Below, one piece after another: positions 11,351-18,527 of a stretch of DNA of 18,527 bases. The notes under the pieces were generated by a model that was not told the DNA's origin, made no database searches, and worked only from the letters and a program-made list of their open reading frames with translations. Numbering within the stretch: position 1 is the first letter of the stretch; every line of letters starts with the position of its first letter. The stretch is from contig DOUP01000234.1 in NCBI GenBank assembly GCA_003520545.1, positions 1 to 18,527 of the forward strand, given 5' to 3'. This stretch comes from Maritimibacter sp. Its GTDB lineage: Bacteria > Pseudomonadota > Alphaproteobacteria > Rhodobacterales > Rhodobacteraceae. Made by a program: the position numbers and the translations under genes.

Positions 11351-13321
11351 TTAGTCCTTCGACTGGTCGATCACGCGCAGCGACAATTCTCGCAGCTGCT
11401 CGTTGGCCGGCTCGGACGGGGCACCCATCATCAGGTCTTCGGCCCGCTGGTTCATCGGGAACATCATCACTTCGCGGATATTCGACTCATCGGCCAGGAG
11501 CATGACGATCCGGTCGATGCCTGCCGCGCAGCCACCGTGCGGCGGGGCGCCGTATTGGAAGGCCCGCGCCAGACCGCCGAAGCGCTTCTCCACTTCTTCC
11601 GCGCCGTAGCCCGCCTTCTCGAACACCTTGAACATCACCTCGCGCTTGTGGTTCCGGATCGCGCCGGAAATCAGCTCGTAGCCGTTGCAGGCGAGGTCGT
11701 ATTGGAACCCGAGAACGTCGAGCGGGTTGCCGTCCAGGTCTTCGAGGTTCTGCGGCATGGAGAACGGGTTGTGCGAGAAATCGATATCGCCCGTGTCCTC
11801 GTCCGCTTCGTACATCGGGAAATCCACGATCCACGCAAAGGCGAAGCGGTCGGTGTCAGTGAGGCCAAGCTCTTCGCCGATCACATCGCGCGCGCGGCCC
11901 GCCACACGTTCGAACTGGTCGGGTTTGCCTCCGAGGAAAAACGCGGCGTCGCCGACACCAAGACCAAGCTGCTGCCGGATCGCTTCCGTGCGCTCCGGGC
12001 CGATGTTCTTGGCGAGGGGGCCCGCGGCTTCGAAGTCTCCGAAGTAACCTTCGAAAAGAAGCTTTGCACGGTCAGTTTCACCATCTTGAAGATATTGGGC
12101 AACTTGATCGGCATACTTCTTCGCTTCCGCCTCGAGAGCCCAGGAACGGATCAGTTCGGCAGCTGCCGATGGTTCGTTGCCAAAGTGCTTTGCCCGGATC
12201 GCTTGTACCATTTTGCGTTCTTCTTCGGCGGTTTCCTTGCTCCGCCAGAAGATATACCCCATGCCCGGCAGACCTTCCTGCTGGGCAAATTTGTTCATCC
12301 GGTCGCAGAACTTGCGGCTGCCGCCCGTGGGGGCGGGGATCGCGCGAATCTCGGTGCCATCCTGCTCCAGAAGCTTCGCGAAAATCGCGAAACCCGAGCC
12401 ACGGAAATGTTCGCTCACCACCTGCATCTTGATCGGGTTGCGCAGGTCCGGCTTGTCGGTGCCATACCACAGCGCCGAGTCCTTGTAGGAAATCTGCTCC
12501 CACTCGGTGTCGACCTTACGACCGCCGCCGAACTCCTCGAACACACCCTGAACGACCGGCTGGATCGTGTCGAAGATGTCCTGCTGCTCGACAAAGCTCA
12601 TCTCCATGTCGAGCTGGTAGAAGTCCGTCGGCGAGCGGTCGGCGCGAGGGTCTTCGTCGCGGAAACAGGGCGCGATCTGGAAATACTTGTCGAAGCCCGA
12701 CACCATGATGAGCTGTTTGAAAAGCTGCGGGGCCTGCGGCAGCGCATAGAACCGGCCGGGGTGCAGACGCGAGGGCACGAGGAAGTCGCGCGCGCCTTCG
12801 GGGCTGGAGGCCGTGATGATGGGCGTCTGGTACTCGCGAAAGCCCTGATCCCACATCCGCTTGCGCATGCTTGCGATGACGTCCGAGCGTAGCGTGATGT
12901 TCGACTGCATCTCTTCGCGGCGCAGGTCGAGGTAGCGATAGCGCAGGCGGGTTTCTTCCGGGTATTCTTGGTCACCAAAGACCATGAGCGGAAGCTCTTC
13001 CGATGCCCCAAGCACCTCCATGTCCTGGATGAACACCTCTATTTCTCCGGTCGGCAGCTTCGGGTTCACCAAGCTGTCGGCACGCGCCAGAACCTTGCCG
13101 TCGATGCGGATACAGAACTCCGAGCGCAGCTTCTCGACCTCGGCAAAGACCGGGCTGTCCTCGTCGGCGAGGATTTGGGTCACGCCGTAGTGGTCGCGCA
13201 GGTCAATGAAAAGAACGCCGCCGTGGTCGCGCACGCGGTGAACCCAGCCGGACAGGCGGACGGTATCGCCCACGTTTTCTTTCGTCAGATCGGCGCAAGT
13301 ATGGCTGCGATAGGCGTGCAT
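11351..13321 (-). CDS. aspS: Aspartyl-tRNA synthetase, probably non-discriminating (Asp/Asn)
   Basis: Class II bacterial-type AspRS, 656 residues. The N-terminal anticodon-binding OB fold spans about 1-105. The flipping loop appears as LPQAPQ (194-199) where LPQSPQ is usual. Motif 2 begins FRDEDPRADRSPTDFYQLDMEMSF (220-243). The bacterial GAD insertion lies in the middle, and motif 3 is GAPPHGGCAAGIDRIVMLL (591-609). In the OB fold the loop reads RVRDHGG with His33, the residue reported in the non-discriminating AspRS of Pseudomonas aeruginosa; E. coli has Leu there. The enzyme therefore probably also makes Asp-tRNAAsn for GatCAB amidation. The ATG at 13321 has GGGAG 4 nt upstream; the 14 codons upstream in frame match no AspRS. 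Confidence 0.97.
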   Translation of the reverse strand: MHAYRSHTCADLTKENVGDTVRLSGWVHRVRDHGGVLFIDLRDHYGVTQILADEDSPVFAEVEKLRSEFCIRIDGKVLARADSLVNPKLPTGEIEVFIQDMEVLGASEELPLMVFGDQEYPEETRLRYRYLDLRREEMQSNITLRSDVIASMRKRMWDQGFREYQTPIITASSPEGARDFLVPSRLHPGRFYALPQAPQLFKQLIMVSGFDKYFQIAPCFRDEDPRADRSPTDFYQLDMEMSFVEQQDIFDTIQPVVQGVFEEFGGGRKVDTEWEQISYKDSALWYGTDKPDLRNPIKMQVVSEHFRGSGFAIFAKLLEQDGTEIRAIPAPTGGSRKFCDRMNKFAQQEGLPGMGYIFWRSKETAEEERKMVQAIRAKHFGNEPSAAAELIRSWALEAEAKKYADQVAQYLQDGETDRAKLLFEGYFGDFEAAGPLAKNIGPERTEAIRQQLGLGVGDAAFFLGGKPDQFERVAGRARDVIGEELGLTDTDRFAFAWIVDFPMYEADEDTGDIDFSHNPFSMPQNLEDLDGNPLDVLGFQYDLACNGYELISGAIRNHKREVMFKVFEKAGYGAEEVEKRFGGLARAFQYGAPPHGGCAAGIDRIVMLLADESNIREVMMFPMNQRAEDLMMGAPSEPANEQLRELSLRVIDQSKD

Positions 13322-13356
13322 AAGGCTCCCTTTCGAGGGGTGTTTCAGTCCGCGCC

Positions 13357-13385
13357 GATACACCTTGCCGGGGCCGCGAAGTCAA
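13357..13385 (-). promoter_or_regulatory. Likely sigma70 promoter of aspS
   Basis: On the minus strand TTGACT (13385-13380), a 17-nt spacer and TGTATC (13362-13357). This gives a leader of roughly 30 nt before the aspS start codon. Confidence 0.6.
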
Positions 13386-13483
13386 GTGGAGACACAAAAA
13401 TGCACCGAAAACGGGAACTTTTGTGCGCGTGTCTATCTTTACAGACCGTAGGAAAGTGCCCAACGTATCACTAGCAAGGGGCA

Positions 13484-13562
13484 GGTCCCTGGGCAGGGAC
13501 CACCAAGGAACGACAAAGGCAAGACGATCGGGCGCAGATTCAGGGCCGGGGGTGACCGGCCC
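13484..13562 (+). other. Two GC-rich hairpins in the leader of the first cfa gene
   Basis: GGTCCCT/AGGGACC (13484-13490 and 13495-13501, loop GGGC) and GGGCCGG/CCGGCCC (13543-13549 and 13556-13562, 6-nt loop) are perfect 7-bp stems in the 258-nt region between aspS and cfa. The second ends 6 nt before the ribosome site AAGGGAG. They may influence translation or mRNA stability; there is no long T-run. No gene was found in this gap. Confidence 0.45.
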
Positions 13563-13579
13563 TTTAAGGGAGCCTGAAC

Positions 13580-14809
13580 ATGTGGACTGCACTGCTTGAC
13601 CAAACGCTGAAACATTATTTTCGCGACGGCACACTTCATCTGACATTGCCTGACGGAAAGGTCCGGACCTATGGTCGGGGTCAGCCCGAGATCGCGGTGA
13701 AGATCAAGGACAAGAATGTCATTCGAAGGCTCGTCATCAGCCCCGAATTGGCTGTGGGCGAGGCGTATATGGACGGAAAGGCCGAGATCGACGATCTGCG
13801 CGGTTTTTTCAAGATCGGCATTCCGGCGATCAAGTCCGTCGAGTATCACTGGTCGCAACGCCCCTTCGACTGGATGAAGCGCGTGGGCAAGCGGCTGGAA
13901 CAGGCCAACAATCTCCTGCGCGCGAAGTCCAACGTCTCGCATCACTACGATCTGTCGGGCGCGCTTTACGATCTCTTCCTCGACCGCGACCGGCAATATT
14001 CCTGCGCCTACTGGCCGTCGGACGACATGACATTGGACGAAGCGCAGGACGCCAAGAAACACCACATCGCAAGGAAACTGCGTATCGAGCCGGGCATGAC
14101 GGTGCTCGACATCGGCTGTGGCTGGGGCGGGATGGCTCTTACACTCGCCCGCGACTACGGGGCCCACGTGGTCGGCGTGACGCTCTCCAAGGAACAGCAC
14201 CAGGTCGCGGTGCAGCGCGCCAGGGACGAGGGTCTGGCGGACCGGGTCGACTTTCGCCTGATGGACTATCGCAACGTGACGGAAACCTTCGATCGGATCG
14301 TCTCGGTCGGCATGTTCGAACACGTTGGCCAGCCACATTACCGCGAGTATTTCGCCAAGGTGAAAGAGCTGCTCGCCGACGATGGTCTGGCGCTGATCCA
14401 TACCATCGGCCATATTGGCGGCCCGAACTACTCGGACCCGTGGATGTCCAAGTATATCTTCCCCGGCGGCTACGCGCCGGCATTGTCGGAGATGCACGCG
14501 CCCATAGACGATCTGCGTCTTGTGCCGCAGGACATAGAAGTGCTGCGCATCCATTACGCCAAGACCCTTGGCGCATGGCATGACCGCTTCATGGCCCGCG
14601 CGGACGAGGCGGAAAAGCTCTTTGACAAGCGGTTCGTGCGGATGTGGCGCTATTACCTGCTCAGCATGGAAGCTTCTTTCGCGGTTGGCAATCTCGTCGT
14701 CTACCAAGTCCAGATCGGCAAACAGCTCGCCGCCGCGCCGATCACGCGGGACTACCTCTACGACGGCGACGAGAAAAAGCACCTCGATTTCGCCGCTGCC
14801 GCGGAATAG
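13580..14809 (+). CDS. cfa: Cyclopropane-fatty-acyl-phospholipid synthase family protein, copy 1
   Basis: A 409-residue SAM-dependent enzyme that methylenates double bonds of phospholipid acyl chains at the membrane. The N-terminal lipid-binding domain (about 1-115) is followed by HHYDLSGALYDLFLD (121-135). The SAM motif VLDIGCGWGG is at 175-184, with EHVG and HTIG motifs after it. Residues equivalent to the E. coli bicarbonate site are all present: Cys142 (YSCAYW), Glu247, His274, Ile276 and Tyr326, so it should be active. AGGGAG precedes the ATG. It is divergent from aspS and followed 58 nt later by a paralogue. A related methyltransferase function, such as in furan fatty acid synthesis, cannot be excluded. 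Confidence 0.93.
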   Translation: MWTALLDQTLKHYFRDGTLHLTLPDGKVRTYGRGQPEIAVKIKDKNVIRRLVISPELAVGEAYMDGKAEIDDLRGFFKIGIPAIKSVEYHWSQRPFDWMKRVGKRLEQANNLLRAKSNVSHHYDLSGALYDLFLDRDRQYSCAYWPSDDMTLDEAQDAKKHHIARKLRIEPGMTVLDIGCGWGGMALTLARDYGAHVVGVTLSKEQHQVAVQRARDEGLADRVDFRLMDYRNVTETFDRIVSVGMFEHVGQPHYREYFAKVKELLADDGLALIHTIGHIGGPNYSDPWMSKYIFPGGYAPALSEMHAPIDDLRLVPQDIEVLRIHYAKTLGAWHDRFMARADEAEKLFDKRFVRMWRYYLLSMEASFAVGNLVVYQVQIGKQLAAAPITRDYLYDGDEKKHLDFAAAAE

Positions 14810-14867
14810 GTTTCGGCTTTCCCCGCCCGCTGGCTCGCGTTTAAGGTGAGCGAAAACCGGGACGGAA

Positions 14868-16070
14868 ATGGACATGATTACGGCGATGTTGTCGCGCATG
14901 GTCGCGCGGCTGGTGACGGACGGCAATCTGCGAGTGACATGGCCCGATGGCCGAACCGTAAGCTACGGCGACGGGTCGGGTGAGCTTGTGCACGCACATT
15001 TCACCGACCCCGGTCTCATGCGCTGCCTGATGCGTAACCCGGAACTGGCCCTGGGCGAGGGGTATATGGAGGGCGGCCTCACCATCGAAGGTGACGACCT
15101 GTCGGGCTTTCTTCGTCTCATCTCGCGGAACGTCCGCCAAAATGGCGTCGGCCGGTTCTCGGCGGCAGCATATGGTGCGCGCAAGGGCCTGCGCCGGATC
15201 GCACAGCACAACCCACTCAGCATCGCCAGGAAAAACGTCGAAGCGCACTACGACCTGCCGACCGAGCTCTACGAGCTCTTTCTCGACAAGAACATGCAAT
15301 ACACCTGCGGCTACTTTGCCGAGGACGGCATGGATATCGAGGCCGCCCAGATCGCAAAGATGCGCCATATCGGCCAGAAGCTTCGGATCGAGCCGGGCAT
15401 GCGCGTGCTCGATATCGGGTCCGGCTGGGGCGGGCTGTCGATCTTTCTCGCCAAGGAATTCGGCGCGCAGGTCGTGGGCGTTACCCTGTCCGAAGAACAA
15501 CTCGACACCGCCCGCAAACGTGCCGAAGAGGCGGGGGTCGCGGACAAGGTGGACTTTCGCTTGAAGGATTATCGCCATCTGGACGAAACCTTCGACCGCA
15601 TCGTCGTCGTCGGCATGATGGAGCATGTGGGCCAGCCGCAATATGCTACCTTCTGGTCCCGGATCGACCGCTGCCTTGCCCCCGGCGGTATCGGATTGGT
15701 CCATACCATCGGGCGCACCACGCCCCCCGGCCAGACCTCGCCCTTCATCCACAAGTATATCTTCCCGGGCGGTTATATCCCCGCGCTGTCCGAAGTGATG
15801 GAAGAAGTCGAAAAGGTTGGCGTCCTACCCACCGATATCGAGATCTGGCGCGACCATTACGCCCAGACCATGCGGGCCTGGCAGGCGAAGTTCGAAGCCA
15901 ATCTCCACCGGGTCCGCGAGATGTTCGACGAGCGTTTCGTGCGGATGTTCCGCTACTACCTCATCGCCTCCGAGATGTCCTTTGACGAGTTGGGTCTTGT
16001 GATCTTCCAGATCCAAGTGGCACATAAGCCCAAGGACGTCCCCCTGACCCGCGAGTATCTGTATCCATGA
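14868..16070 (+). CDS. Cyclopropane-fatty-acyl-phospholipid synthase family protein, copy 2
   Basis: A 400-residue paralogue of the preceding gene, with the same architecture. The N-terminal domain is about 1-120, AHYDLPTELYELFLD at 126-140, the SAM motif VLDIGSGWGG at 180-189, and the putative bicarbonate-site residues Cys147, Glu252, His279, Ile281 and Tyr331 are intact. It differs clearly from copy 1 over its full length, for example IGSGWGG for IGCGWGG and a longer HTIGRTTPPGQ loop, so the duplication is old or the two came separately. ATG 14868 or 14874 may be the start. Its stop overlaps the GT87 gene (ATGA). Different substrates or products for the two copies are plausible but unproven. 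Confidence 0.9.
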   Translation: MDMITAMLSRMVARLVTDGNLRVTWPDGRTVSYGDGSGELVHAHFTDPGLMRCLMRNPELALGEGYMEGGLTIEGDDLSGFLRLISRNVRQNGVGRFSAAAYGARKGLRRIAQHNPLSIARKNVEAHYDLPTELYELFLDKNMQYTCGYFAEDGMDIEAAQIAKMRHIGQKLRIEPGMRVLDIGSGWGGLSIFLAKEFGAQVVGVTLSEEQLDTARKRAEEAGVADKVDFRLKDYRHLDETFDRIVVVGMMEHVGQPQYATFWSRIDRCLAPGGIGLVHTIGRTTPPGQTSPFIHKYIFPGGYIPALSEVMEEVEKVGVLPTDIEIWRDHYAQTMRAWQAKFEANLHRVREMFDERFVRMFRYYLIASEMSFDELGLVIFQIQVAHKPKDVPLTREYLYP

Positions 16071-17359
16071 CGCGAGAGAGCTTGACCGCCGTTTTGATCG
16101 CCCTTCTGTGGGTAGCGGCGCTCACCATTCTCCACTGGAACAACTGGAAACTCGACACCACCGCGCTTTATTTCGCGGCCAAGTCATGGGCCGCCGGGCA
16201 GACCCACTTGATCTATGCGCCGGGGCCGGTGCCGTTCCTGGTCGAGCCACCCGCGCAATGGGTGGCCTGGGGAGATGCGGAAAACTGGGACGAACCCCGG
16301 TATTTCACGCCCTATCTCTACCCGCCGATCTGGGCCGTGCTTCTCGCCCCCATCGCGGCAGCCGTGCCCTCGGTCGCCTTTTTCAACGCCACGCTTCTGG
16401 CGATGATCGCCGCGTCGATCTGGCTCGTCTGGATTGGCTGGCGTTTCATACGCCCGGTGCAAACCACGCCGGTGGTCTGGGCGGGGCTGTCGTTCCTGTT
16501 CCTCGTCGGCACCGCCCCCGGCTACATGCTTTTCGGCCTCGGCCAGCCGCAGATCATCGTCAGCGCCGTAACCTTCGCCGCCTTCCTCGCGCTTGCCAAT
16601 GGGCGGGACATCCTGTCGGGCGGGTTGCTTGCCCTGGTTGCCGCCGTGAAACTCTCGCCCGCGCTGCTGGTCGTGATCTTCATCATGGAGAAACGCTGGA
16701 AAGCGCTGGGCGCCTTCGCCGTGATCGGGGCTGCACTGGGCGGGCTGTCGGTCGCCCTGGCAGGTTGGCCGCTCCACGCGGAACTTCTGGAGAAACTCGC
16801 CCAGATCGAAGAACGTACATTGGTCAGCCGGATTAACACGGGTCTGGAATTGGTCCTCTATCAAGTCAGCGAGATTGCACAGGGCCGCGCCGACTGGGTC
16901 ATCGGGACACCGGAGGTCGTAATGGAAGCGGGCTGGATCACCTGGACCACCCGCGCCGTTCTCGCCGCGGGTCTCGTCCTGATCTGGTGGACGAGCCGGG
17001 ATGTCGCCTCGCGCCTGCGCATCTGGCTGCGGCTCCTTGCCGTTCTGCTCCTGACCACGATCACCAACCCGCTGGGCTGGGTCCACTATCTCGTCCTGCC
17101 CTTTGTGATGTTGCCGGGACTGCTGGAACTCATGGATCGCAAAACGGCGTGGCGGGTGATCGCGCTGACCTTCATCGCCTTTTCCATGCCAGTCTATCTG
17201 GCGCTCAACATGTTCGGGGCAGGGGACTGGGTGCAGGTCGGGCTGAACTTCGGCGTCCCTGTCGCGCTGATCGTAGTCACGCTCTTCGTGGCGCGGGCCG
17301 AGGCGAACCCAGAGCGGTATCGGATGGGCTTTTGCCCATCCGACCGACCGGGGGGCTAG
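16067..17359 (+). CDS. GT87 (DUF2029) family membrane glycosyltransferase
   Basis: A 430-residue polytopic membrane protein of the glycosyltransferase 87/DUF2029 family, GT-C-type enzymes that use polyprenyl-phosphate sugars. A first span is at about residues 7-23, followed by a large external loop with the acidic WKLDTTALYFAAKSW region (about 27-41; Asp30 is a candidate catalytic residue) and PYLYPPIWAVLLAP (about 84-97). Several more spans follow, including LSFLFLVGTAPGYMLFGLGQPQIIV (about 143-167) and AAVKLSPALLVVIFIM (about 191-206), to about residue 408. It starts within the stop of cfa copy 2, suggesting one operon. The last residues, RMGFCPSDRPGG, are encoded by a hairpin and palindromic repeat, so the C-terminus appears to have been altered by a repeat. 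Substrate unknown. Confidence 0.85.
   Translation: MTRESLTAVLIALLWVAALTILHWNNWKLDTTALYFAAKSWAAGQTHLIYAPGPVPFLVEPPAQWVAWGDAENWDEPRYFTPYLYPPIWAVLLAPIAAAVPSVAFFNATLLAMIAASIWLVWIGWRFIRPVQTTPVVWAGLSFLFLVGTAPGYMLFGLGQPQIIVSAVTFAAFLALANGRDILSGGLLALVAAVKLSPALLVVIFIMEKRWKALGAFAVIGAALGGLSVALAGWPLHAELLEKLAQIEERTLVSRINTGLELVLYQVSEIAQGRADWVIGTPEVVMEAGWITWTTRAVLAAGLVLIWWTSRDVASRLRIWLRLLAVLLLTTITNPLGWVHYLVLPFVMLPGLLELMDRKTAWRVIALTFIAFSMPVYLALNMFGAGDWVQVGLNFGVPVALIVVTLFVARAEANPERYRMGFCPSDRPGG
17321..17342 (+). terminator. Perfect hairpin at the 3' end of the GT87 gene
   Basis: CGGATGGGC (17321-17329) and GCCCATCCG (17334-17342) form a 9-bp stem with a TTTT loop, inside the coding sequence. It may help end transcription or stabilise the mRNA together with the next palindrome, but no T-run follows. 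Confidence 0.5.
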
Positions 17360-17396
17360 CCCCCCGGACCTCCCAGGATATTTCCGGCACGATGAA
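17348..17396. repeat. Rhodobacterales-type GC palindromic intergenic repeat
   Basis: CCGGGGGGCTAGCCCCCCGG (17348-17367) is a perfect 20-bp palindrome that contains the GT87 stop codon TAG. It is followed by a C/G-rich run, GGATATTT and GATGAAG (17390-17396). From memory, sequences of this form (GGGGGC-N-GCCCCC, then GGATATTT and ATGAAG) recur between genes in many Rhodobacteraceae genomes. Palindrome seen; membership in a dispersed family is recalled, not checked. Confidence 0.6.
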
Positions 17397-17430
17397 GTGC
17401 ACGACGGCGCTAAATTCATGCCGCGACCCC

Positions 17431-17458
17431 TTGCTCCTGCGTCCCCCTTGTCTATAAC
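17431..17458 (+). promoter_or_regulatory. Likely sigma70 promoter of carB
   Basis: TTGCTC (17431-17436), a 16-nt spacer and TATAAC (17453-17458), a good -10. This would give a leader of about 55 nt before the carB start. Confidence 0.5.
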
Positions 17459-17520
17459 CCACGACAATTTGCGCACGGTCGGGATTCCCGGCTGACACAG
17501 CTCGCTGCCAGAGGTGAAAG

Positions 17521-18527
17521 ATGCCGAAAAGAACCGATATCCATTCCATCATGATCATCGGGGCCGGACCCATCATCATCGGACAGGCCTGTGAGTTCGA
17601 TTATTCCGGCGCCCAGGCCTGTAAGGCGCTACGCGAGGAGGGCTACCGCGTCATCCTCGTCAACTCCAATCCGGCGACGATCATGACCGACCCAGATCTG
17701 GCCGATGCCACCTATATCGAGCCGATCACGCCCGACATCGTCGCCAAGATCATCGAGAAAGAGCGTCCCGATGCATTGTTGCCCACCATGGGCGGTCAAA
17801 CCGGCCTGAACACAGCGCTGGCGCTCGACGACCTGGGGGTTCTCGCGAAATTCAACGTCGAGCTGATCGGCGCCAAGCGCGAGGCCATCGAGATGGCCGA
17901 AGACCGCAAGTTGTTCCGCGAAGCCATGGACCGTCTCGGCATCGAAAATCCGGCCGCGACCATCGTCACCGCGCCAAAGCGCGAAAACGGCACCACCGAC
18001 CTGGAAGCGGGCGTCTCCATCGCGCTTGAGGCGCTGGAGGGCATCGGCCTGCCCGCCATCATCCGCCCGGCCTTCACGCTTGGCGGGACCGGCGGCGGCG
18101 TTGCCTATAACCGGGACGAATATATCCACTACTGCCGCTCCGGCATGGATGCCTCGCCGGTGAACCAGATCCTTGTCGACGAAAGCCTCCTGGGTTGGAA
18201 GGAATTCGAGATGGAGGTCGTGCGCGACAAGGCCGACAATGCCATCATCGTCTGTGCCATTGAAAACGTGGACCCGATGGGCGTGCATACGGGCGACTCG
18301 ATCACGGTCGCCCCGGCACTGACGCTCACCGACAAGGAATACCAGATCATGCGCACCCATAGCATTAACGTGCTGCGCGAGATCGGTGTGGAAACCGGGG
18401 GCTCCAACGTCCAATGGGCCGTGAACCCGGACAACGGACGCATGGTCGTGATCGAGATGAACCCGCGCGTCTCCCGCTCCTCCGCGCTGGCGTCCAAGGC
18501 GACCGGTTTCCCGATTGCCAAGATCGC
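17521..18527 (+). CDS. carB: Carbamoyl-phosphate synthase large subunit, 5' part only
   Basis: CarB makes carbamoyl phosphate from bicarbonate, ATP and glutamine-derived ammonia for arginine and pyrimidine synthesis. The 335 visible residues are about the first third of the usual 1,070 or so and run off the window. They begin MPKRTDIHSIMIIGAGPIIIGQACEFDYSG, which contains the signature GxGPIxIGQxxEFDYSG, then ALREEGYRVILVNSNPATIMTDP. The ATP-grasp domain of the carboxyphosphate half follows, with PAIIRPAFTLGGTGGG (about 179-194) and VIEMNPRVSRSSALASKATG (about 310-329). The ATG is preceded by GAGGTGAAAG. A GT87 gene upstream of carB is, from memory, a recurrent Rhodobacterales arrangement. 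No carA is in view. Confidence 0.97.
   Translation, partial: MPKRTDIHSIMIIGAGPIIIGQACEFDYSGAQACKALREEGYRVILVNSNPATIMTDPDLADATYIEPITPDIVAKIIEKERPDALLPTMGGQTGLNTALALDDLGVLAKFNVELIGAKREAIEMAEDRKLFREAMDRLGIENPAATIVTAPKRENGTTDLEAGVSIALEALEGIGLPAIIRPAFTLGGTGGGVAYNRDEYIHYCRSGMDASPVNQILVDESLLGWKEFEMEVVRDKADNAIIVCAIENVDPMGVHTGDSITVAPALTLTDKEYQIMRTHSINVLREIGVETGGSNVQWAVNPDNGRMVVIEMNPRVSRSSALASKATGFPIAKI

Noticed and set aside
11537..12892. 451-codon plus-strand frame inside aspS
   Set aside because: A long shadow frame caused by GC-rich codon bias; aspS motifs 2 and 3 are unambiguous on the minus strand.
13439..14926. 495-codon minus-strand frame over cfa copy 1
   Set aside because: Antisense shadow; the plus strand carries the complete Cfa active site.
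16184..17476. 430-codon minus-strand frame over the GT87 gene
   Set aside because: Antisense of a membrane protein, giving an implausibly polar Arg/Gly/Asp-rich product without a ribosome site.
17629..18414. 261-codon minus-strand frame over carB
   Set aside because: Shadow of carB, whose N-terminal signatures are intact on the plus strand.
1..18527. Search for CRISPR arrays, tRNA genes, insertion sequences, toxin-antitoxin or defence gene sets
   Set aside because: Nothing supporting any of these was visible; the genes are mainly housekeeping or single-gene units.

Overview
The window looks like chromosomal DNA of an alphaproteobacterium, most likely a member of the Rhodobacterales (Roseobacter group or a close relative). 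This rests on GC-rich coding sequence, on protein families I recognise as typical of that group (DUF1467, DUF6455, YbjN next to proC, a LolC with the characteristic membrane anchor, GT87 next to carB), on promoters of the TTGAC-N17 type, and on GC-rich palindromic intergenic repeats. No rRNA, tRNA, CRISPR array, transposase or prophage gene was seen. Most genes are housekeeping or core metabolic.

Layout. Positions 1-609 hold the 5' part of lolC on the minus strand. A 318-base intergenic region (610-927) follows and carries three DnaA-box-like 11-mers at 21-22 bp spacing. Positions 928-3827 form a compact plus-strand block: a YbjN-domain protein, a small membrane protein, proC, a CsaA-type tRNA-binding protein and a D-2-hydroxyacid dehydrogenase, with overlapping stops and starts from proC onward. 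A 99-bp inverted-repeat element (3828-3926) ends this block. From 3962 on, lysine codon use and third-position GC change visibly.

Positions 3962-8752 hold tdk and a DUF6455 gene (minus), a small acidic protein (plus), a DUF167 protein (minus), a nitroreductase and an EI24/CysZ-like membrane protein (plus), a MAPEG-family membrane protein divergent from a TetR repressor with two clear palindromic operators between them, and methylmalonyl-CoA epimerase plus a DUF1467 gene (minus). An FNR/FnrL-type box lies between DUF6455 and the small acidic gene.

Positions 8909-11330 hold a receiver-domain response regulator with a degenerate Hpt-like tail, a GNAT acetyltransferase convergent with it (the stops share CTAG), a Flp-like orphan pilin with its own terminator, and a hemerythrin-domain protein behind a GGAAC-N16-CGTT promoter motif of the general-stress (EcfG) type. 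Positions 11351-18527 hold aspS (minus, with a non-discriminating signature), two tandem cyclopropane-fatty-acyl-phospholipid synthase paralogues, a GT87-type membrane glycosyltransferase overlapping the second, a palindromic repeat and the 5' part of carB.

I do not see a new multi-gene defence or biosynthetic system. The observations most worth checking are regulatory: the TetR operator pair, the FNR box, the EcfG-like promoter and the DnaA-box-like array. Also notable are the receiver/Hpt-like protein, the tandem Cfa pair, and the coincidence of a repeat element with a compositional step near 3.9 kb.
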